The position numbers and the translations under genes were made by a program. From NCBI GenBank assembly GCA_947457445.1, contig CANGVO010000026.1, forward strand, positions 1 to 10,141: a stretch of 10,141 nt of DNA. The letters are read 5' to 3'. Each line of letters begins with the position of its first letter. The first letter of the stretch is position 1. This DNA comes from Actinomycetota bacterium. Its GTDB lineage: Bacteria > Actinomycetota > Actinomycetes > Nanopelagicales > Nanopelagicaceae. Below are positions 6,728-10,141 of the stretch, piece after piece. The notes beneath the pieces are model-generated. The model ran no database searches. It saw nothing but the letters and a program-made list of their open reading frames with translations, and was not told where the DNA came from.

Positions 6728-8827
6728 GTGAAGTCAAAAGTTGCCCTAATTGCAGCGGTATTTCTTATCTTTGGGCTGGCAAATAGCACCGCAGCTGAAA
6801 ACATTGCTTCACTTGCAACGTCAGTTGCGCGCGGTTCACAGAGTGATGAATCTGCATACTTTGTAATCACAGATCGCTTTGCAAATGGTGATACATCAAA
6901 TGATTCTGGGGGAATGAAAGCTGGTTCATTCGAAAGTGGATTTGATCCTGCAAACGATGTGATGTTTCACGGTGGCGATTTCAAAGGCATGGCTGAGAAA
7001 CTCGACTATTTAAAGAATCTTGGATTCACGTCAGTGTGGGTCACGCCTCCAGTTAAGCAACAGACAATCCAGGGAGCTTCATCTGCTTTCCATGGTTATT
7101 GGGGTCTTGATTTCACAACAGTTGATCCTCACCTCGGAACTGAAGCCGAATTTAAAGCATTTGTAGATAAAGCACACTCTGTAGGAATGAAAGTAATCAT
7201 CGATATTGTCGTAAACCACACTGCTGATGTAATTCAATATTCAACAGATAATAGTTATATCGATTGGAAAAGCGCACCTTACAAGGATGCGGATGGAAAT
7301 GTATTTGATATCACCAAGTTTGCAGGTAAAGCAGATTTCCCAAAGCTAAGCGCTTCAAAATCGTTTGCAAAACAACCATCAGTACCGGCGGCGCTGGCAA
7401 ATATTAAAAAGCCTGCGTTCCTAAATGACATAACTAATTATCACAATCGTGGAGATTCGAATTGGTCAGGCACTTCGGTATTTGATGGTGATTTTATTGG
7501 GCTAGATGACATATTCACCGAAAAACCAGAAGTTGTAAATGGTTGGATTGATGTTTGGAGCACTTGGATCACCAAGTTTGGAATTGATGGATTTCGTATC
7601 GACACTGCAAAACATGTCAATCCTGAGTTCTGGAAGGTGTTTATTCCTGCGATATTAAAGACCGCAAAGAGTGCGGGAAAGACAGATTTCCCAATTTATG
7701 GAGAGATATTTGATTCCAACCCGATCGCAACAGCAAAGTTTGTTCGCGATCAATCTTTCCCAGGAGTCTTAGATTTCCCATTCCAAAGTACGATCACAAA
7801 CTTTGTCACTAGTAATGGAGGAGCCGATAAATTAGTTGAGCTCTTCAACGCTGATGACATGTACACAACCGCAACCACTTCTGCTTATGGCCTAACTACT
7901 TTCTTGGGTAACCACGACATGGGCCGCATTGGGATGTTTATTGCAAGCTCTTCAAATGGTGACCCAGAAGTTGCTTTGGCAAAGTCGAAACTTGCTAACT
8001 CGCTGCTATTTCTGTTGCGCGGCGGACCTGCACTTTATTATGGCGACGAAAAAGGAATGGCAGGAAGTGGAGGAGATGCGGCAGCCCGTCAAGATATGTA
8101 CGCAACTTCGGTTACATACTGGCAAGACGAGAATCGAATTGGCGCAGATCCTATTGGCACAAAGAGTTCATTCGATACTGTGAATCCACTTGAAGATCAG
8201 ATTTCACAGATGCAAGCGGTAATCAAGTCAAATCCAGCATTACGTTCTGGAACACAACAAATTCGACTTGCCAATGAATCTGTTTTTGCGGTTACTCGCT
8301 ACTTAAATGGTCAGGAGTATGCAGTTGTTTACAACGCGGGTGATAAAGCCGCAGATACAAAATTCAAAGTGAGCACACTGGGTGCCAAGTGGAAAGTTAT
8401 AAATGGCGATGCGCTCGGACAGTCAGCATCAAAAGATACGTTGTCGGTAAAAGTTGCTCCATATTCCTATGCAGTCTTAAAGTCTGGAATTCAATTTAAA
8501 TCTAAGTCGGCACTAACTATAAAGTTAAATGCACCACGTTCTGATTACGCACTTGATTATCTTCTAGAGATAGGCGCAAGCGTTGCTGGAGATGAATATA
8601 ACCAGGTCACATTCCTGCTGCGAGAGGCTGGCAAGTCATGGGTCAATATTGGAACATCTGATCGTCGCACAGTAAAGACAGCAGTTGCAGATGCAGGGCT
8701 TTATCGGGTTTACATAGAACCCCGTAATTATGCTTCAGGAACAAATTTGGAATTTGTATCGATCGTAAAGAATGCGGCTGGAAAGAGCGCAGTATCGAAG
8801 ATCGTTAAATTTAAAATTAGTTATTAA
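6728..8827 (+). CDS. Secreted GH13 alpha-amylase with extra C-terminal Ig-like domain
   Basis: Exported enzyme expected to hydrolyse starch- or glycogen-like polymers into maltodextrins for the MalEFG importer. The chosen GTG start sits 1 bp after the preceding stop, with GGGAAG 9 nt upstream; it gives 699 residues beginning with a clean signal peptide (two lysines, hydrophobic core about 5-18, likely cleavage near A23). Upstream in-frame GTGs at 6698 and 6704 would put a polar tail before it. GH13 signatures: DIVVNH (159-164), GFRIDTAKH with nucleophile D292, acid/base E326, and GNHD (394-397). 'GLDDIFTEKPEV' (258-269) follows the region V position. A C-terminal beta domain (about 510-587) is followed by about 110 residues resembling the Ig-like modules of actinobacterial secreted amylases ('YNQVTFLLR', 'YRVYIEPRNYASGTNLEF'). 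No LPXTG motif or C-terminal membrane segment is seen, so the protein is probably released. Confidence 0.9.
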   Translation: MKSKVALIAAVFLIFGLANSTAAENIASLATSVARGSQSDESAYFVITDRFANGDTSNDSGGMKAGSFESGFDPANDVMFHGGDFKGMAEKLDYLKNLGFTSVWVTPPVKQQTIQGASSAFHGYWGLDFTTVDPHLGTEAEFKAFVDKAHSVGMKVIIDIVVNHTADVIQYSTDNSYIDWKSAPYKDADGNVFDITKFAGKADFPKLSASKSFAKQPSVPAALANIKKPAFLNDITNYHNRGDSNWSGTSVFDGDFIGLDDIFTEKPEVVNGWIDVWSTWITKFGIDGFRIDTAKHVNPEFWKVFIPAILKTAKSAGKTDFPIYGEIFDSNPIATAKFVRDQSFPGVLDFPFQSTITNFVTSNGGADKLVELFNADDMYTTATTSAYGLTTFLGNHDMGRIGMFIASSSNGDPEVALAKSKLANSLLFLLRGGPALYYGDEKGMAGSGGDAAARQDMYATSVTYWQDENRIGADPIGTKSSFDTVNPLEDQISQMQAVIKSNPALRSGTQQIRLANESVFAVTRYLNGQEYAVVYNAGDKAADTKFKVSTLGAKWKVINGDALGQSASKDTLSVKVAPYSYAVLKSGIQFKSKSALTIKLNAPRSDYALDYLLEIGASVAGDEYNQVTFLLREAGKSWVNIGTSDRRTVKTAVADAGLYRVYIEPRNYASGTNLEFVSIVKNAAGKSAVSKIVKFKISY

Positions 8828-9641
8828 GCCAGAATCGTAACGGATAGTCTAAATAACTAGCCCACGATGATTCGTTGTGTCCCGTTTTCTTAAAGACTTT
8901 ACTTGCAAAGTCAAAATCTTTTTGATAACCCTTGATCAACATCAATTCATCGGCCAGATCTTGAAAAGGTTCATATTCAGCGTCTAAGCCTTTAGTACCA
9001 CGACTCATCCAAACCTTATGTGTTCCTGGCGCAGGTAGTTCTTTAACAGTGCGATTAACCAGAGCTTCTGAACCAATTACCCAATGAGGCGAGAGAGCTA
9101 GTGCAGTTTTGAAATCCTTTGGACGCAAATATGCTGCATATAAAGTGGACAATCCACCCATACTTGATCCAATGAGGGCAGTATTTTCTGGTGTTATTTG
9201 TAAATTAAGTAAACTTAATAGCGACGGTACGTAATTTGTAAAAATTTCTTCTAAGTATTTATCTCCATGTAAGAGATCTAGATCTGAGTCAAGAACGCTA
9301 GAGAGGTTAACTTTTACATCTTCTTGAAAAAAACGCTGCGGTGAAAGATCCTTTGCTCTTCCCATTGGATCTTGCTTGGTTGAGCTGTGCCAGATTGCGA
9401 TAATGATTGGCGGAACATTTCCTGTTTCATAGCCGACCTTGAAAGCGCTCTGCGCCATCTCCCAAGTCTTGCCTCGAAAGGTCGAACTCTTGCCATCAAA
9501 AACATTCTGACCATCGTGAGCAACCAACAAGTGTTCAGATGGTTCTTGCGGTGCCCATAATTCAACGGTTCTACCCGAAAAATCGAAGCGTAAAACCTCG
9601 CCAGGCACGCCACGTATTTGATAACTCTTTATCAACTTCAT
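8817..9641 (-). CDS. Alpha/beta-hydrolase, putative esterase (Esterase D / PF00756-like)
   Basis: A 274-residue cytoplasmic hydrolase with no signal peptide. It carries 'AHDGQNVFD' (41-49), the conserved segment of this esterase family; the nucleophile elbow GSSMG with Ser160 (158-162), preceded by a hydrophobic strand; and a C-terminal 'KTGHNESSW' with the likely catalytic His255. The acid is probably D220 in 'RGTKGLDAEY'. The natural ester substrate cannot be read from the sequence; relatives include S-formylglutathione hydrolases, enterochelin esterases and many uncharacterised enzymes. I chose the ATG at 9641 because an upstream ATG at 9665 would add eight unconvincing residues and overlap the divergent photolyase start; neither has a good ribosome site. 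Its last 11 bases overlap the end of the convergent amylase gene. A role in sugar use, such as removing acyl groups from imported glycans, is only suggested by position. Confidence 0.78.
   Translation of the reverse strand: MKLIKSYQIRGVPGEVLRFDFSGRTVELWAPQEPSEHLLVAHDGQNVFDGKSSTFRGKTWEMAQSAFKVGYETGNVPPIIIAIWHSSTKQDPMGRAKDLSPQRFFQEDVKVNLSSVLDSDLDLLHGDKYLEEIFTNYVPSLLSLLNLQITPENTALIGSSMGGLSTLYAAYLRPKDFKTALALSPHWVIGSEALVNRTVKELPAPGTHKVWMSRGTKGLDAEYEPFQDLADELMLIKGYQKDFDFASKVFKKTGHNESSWASYLDYPLRFWLNN
9618..9635. repeat. 18-bp palindrome at the esterase/photolyase boundary
   Basis: TTGATAA-CTCT-TTATCAA, a perfect 7-bp inverted repeat with a 4-bp centre. It lies within codons 3-8 of the esterase as annotated and 24-41 bp upstream of the divergent photolyase start, where a -35 box or operator would be expected. 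TTGATA itself resembles a -35 box, but the matching -10 position (TAGTGC, 17 bp on) is poor. The coding constraint there (Leu-Ile-Lys-Ser-Tyr-Gln) does not demand the symmetry. Confidence 0.4.
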
Positions 9642-9658
9642 AGTGCGAGAATACCGCC

Positions 9659-10141
9659 ATGTCATCTGTTCGTCGCAGCATCGTATGGTTCCGTCGCGAT
9701 CTTCGTATTAGTGATCATCCAGCACTTATTGCTGCGATTGAATCTAGCGACGAAATCATTCCAGTATTTATTTTAGATAAAGCCCAGATTGCTGAAGCTG
9801 GCGAGAAGTTACTCGCGTATATGGGGCAATCGTTGCGCGCACTAGATGAATCACTAAATAACTGCCTGCACATCATTGAGGGTGATCAAGTAGAAGTTTT
9901 AACCGAACTTATGGAAATGTATGGAGCAACCGAAGTTCACATTTCCGCTGAATATGAAAGATATGGCGCGCAGCGAGATACAAGAGTTGAAAGCGCTGGG
10001 ATTAAACTAATTAGAACAGGTAGCCCTTATGCAGTAGCACCAGGCCGCGTTTTAAAGCCAAGCGATGCAACGCCTTATCGGGTTTACACACCTTTTTATC
10101 GGGCCTGGTGTACACATGGTTGGCGCGCTCCCGCAAAAACA
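9659..10141 (+). CDS. phrB: Deoxyribodipyrimidine photolyase, N-terminal domain (3' end outside window)
   Basis: Light-driven repair of UV-induced pyrimidine dimers. The frame is open from the ATG to the last base, giving 161 residues of the N-terminal antenna-binding (Rossmann-like) domain of the photolyase/cryptochrome family; the FAD-binding catalytic domain would follow outside the window. Family signatures are 'IVWFRRDLRISDHPAL' (8-23), which opens class I photolyases, and 'PYRVYTPFYRAW' (139-150), which marks the end of the antenna domain. The start is only 17 bp from the divergent esterase start and lacks a recognisable ribosome site, so a leaderless transcript is possible. A cryptochrome-like protein cannot be excluded without the C-terminal part. 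It is probably functionally unrelated to the sugar genes. Confidence 0.9.
   Translation, partial: MSSVRRSIVWFRRDLRISDHPALIAAIESSDEIIPVFILDKAQIAEAGEKLLAYMGQSLRALDESLNNCLHIIEGDQVEVLTELMEMYGATEVHISAEYERYGAQRDTRVESAGIKLIRTGSPYAVAPGRVLKPSDATPYRVYTPFYRAWCTHGWRAPAKT

Noticed and set aside
9204..9219. 16-bp palindrome ATTAAGT-AA-ACTTAAT
   Set aside because: It lies deep inside the esterase gene, in a Leu-Leu-Ser-Leu-Leu-Asn run whose codon repetition explains the symmetry; no start or end of a gene is near.
9642..9665. Upstream ATG of the esterase at 9665
   Set aside because: The extra eight residues have no family support, there is no ribosome site, and the start would overlap the photolyase start codon on the other strand.
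1..10141. CRISPR arrays, tRNA or rRNA genes, insertion sequences, toxin-antitoxin or defence genes
   Set aside because: No regularly spaced repeats, cloverleaf-like segments, transposase motifs or terminal inverted repeats were seen; nearly all sequence is accounted for by metabolic and repair genes.

Overview
The window reads as chromosomal DNA of a member of the Actinomycetota with an AT-leaning genome. The citrate synthase tail is of the actinobacterial CitA type. The cytoplasmic amylase begins with the 'PHHDGS.LYVS' signature I know from actinobacterial glycosidases. No ATPase gene sits beside the sugar permeases, which is common in actinobacteria that share one MsiK-type ATPase. The moderate base composition and tight packing would suit a streamlined freshwater lineage such as the Nanopelagicales (acI), but that placement is inference.

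Layout from left to right: (1) 3-764, + strand, the C-terminal part of a citrate synthase that began before the window; (2) 782-4667, - strand, a maltose/maltodextrin ABC importer in the order malE (binding protein), malF, malG (permeases), with a strong hairpin between malE and malF and a 4-bp malF/malG overlap; (3) 4668-4902, a 235-bp divergent control region with a candidate malE promoter and several short symmetric elements; (4) 4903-8827, + strand, two GH13 amylase-family enzymes 1 bp apart, the first cytoplasmic (cyclomaltodextrinase/neopullulanase type) and the second exported (alpha-amylase with an extra C-terminal Ig-like domain); (5) 8817-9641, - strand, an alpha/beta-hydrolase esterase that overlaps the amylase tail by 11 bp; (6) 9659-10141, + strand, the N-terminal domain of a DNA photolyase that runs off the right edge.

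The central genes fit one pathway. The exported amylase cuts alpha-glucan outside the cell, MalE captures the maltodextrins, MalF-MalG move them across the membrane with an ATPase encoded elsewhere, and the cytoplasmic GH13 enzyme breaks them down further. No transcription regulator, ATPase, amylomaltase or phosphorylase gene is present here, so the locus depends on genes elsewhere. The esterase may or may not belong to the pathway. The citrate synthase and photolyase look like unrelated neighbours.

I do not see a clearly new biological system. The points most worth a second look are the pairing of an apparently non-lipidated MalE with a MalF that has a large E. coli-like P2 loop, the malE-malF hairpin, the symmetric elements in the divergent region, and an 18-bp palindrome at the esterase/photolyase boundary. 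No tRNA, rRNA, CRISPR array or insertion sequence was seen. No gene-free stretch exceeds 300 bases.
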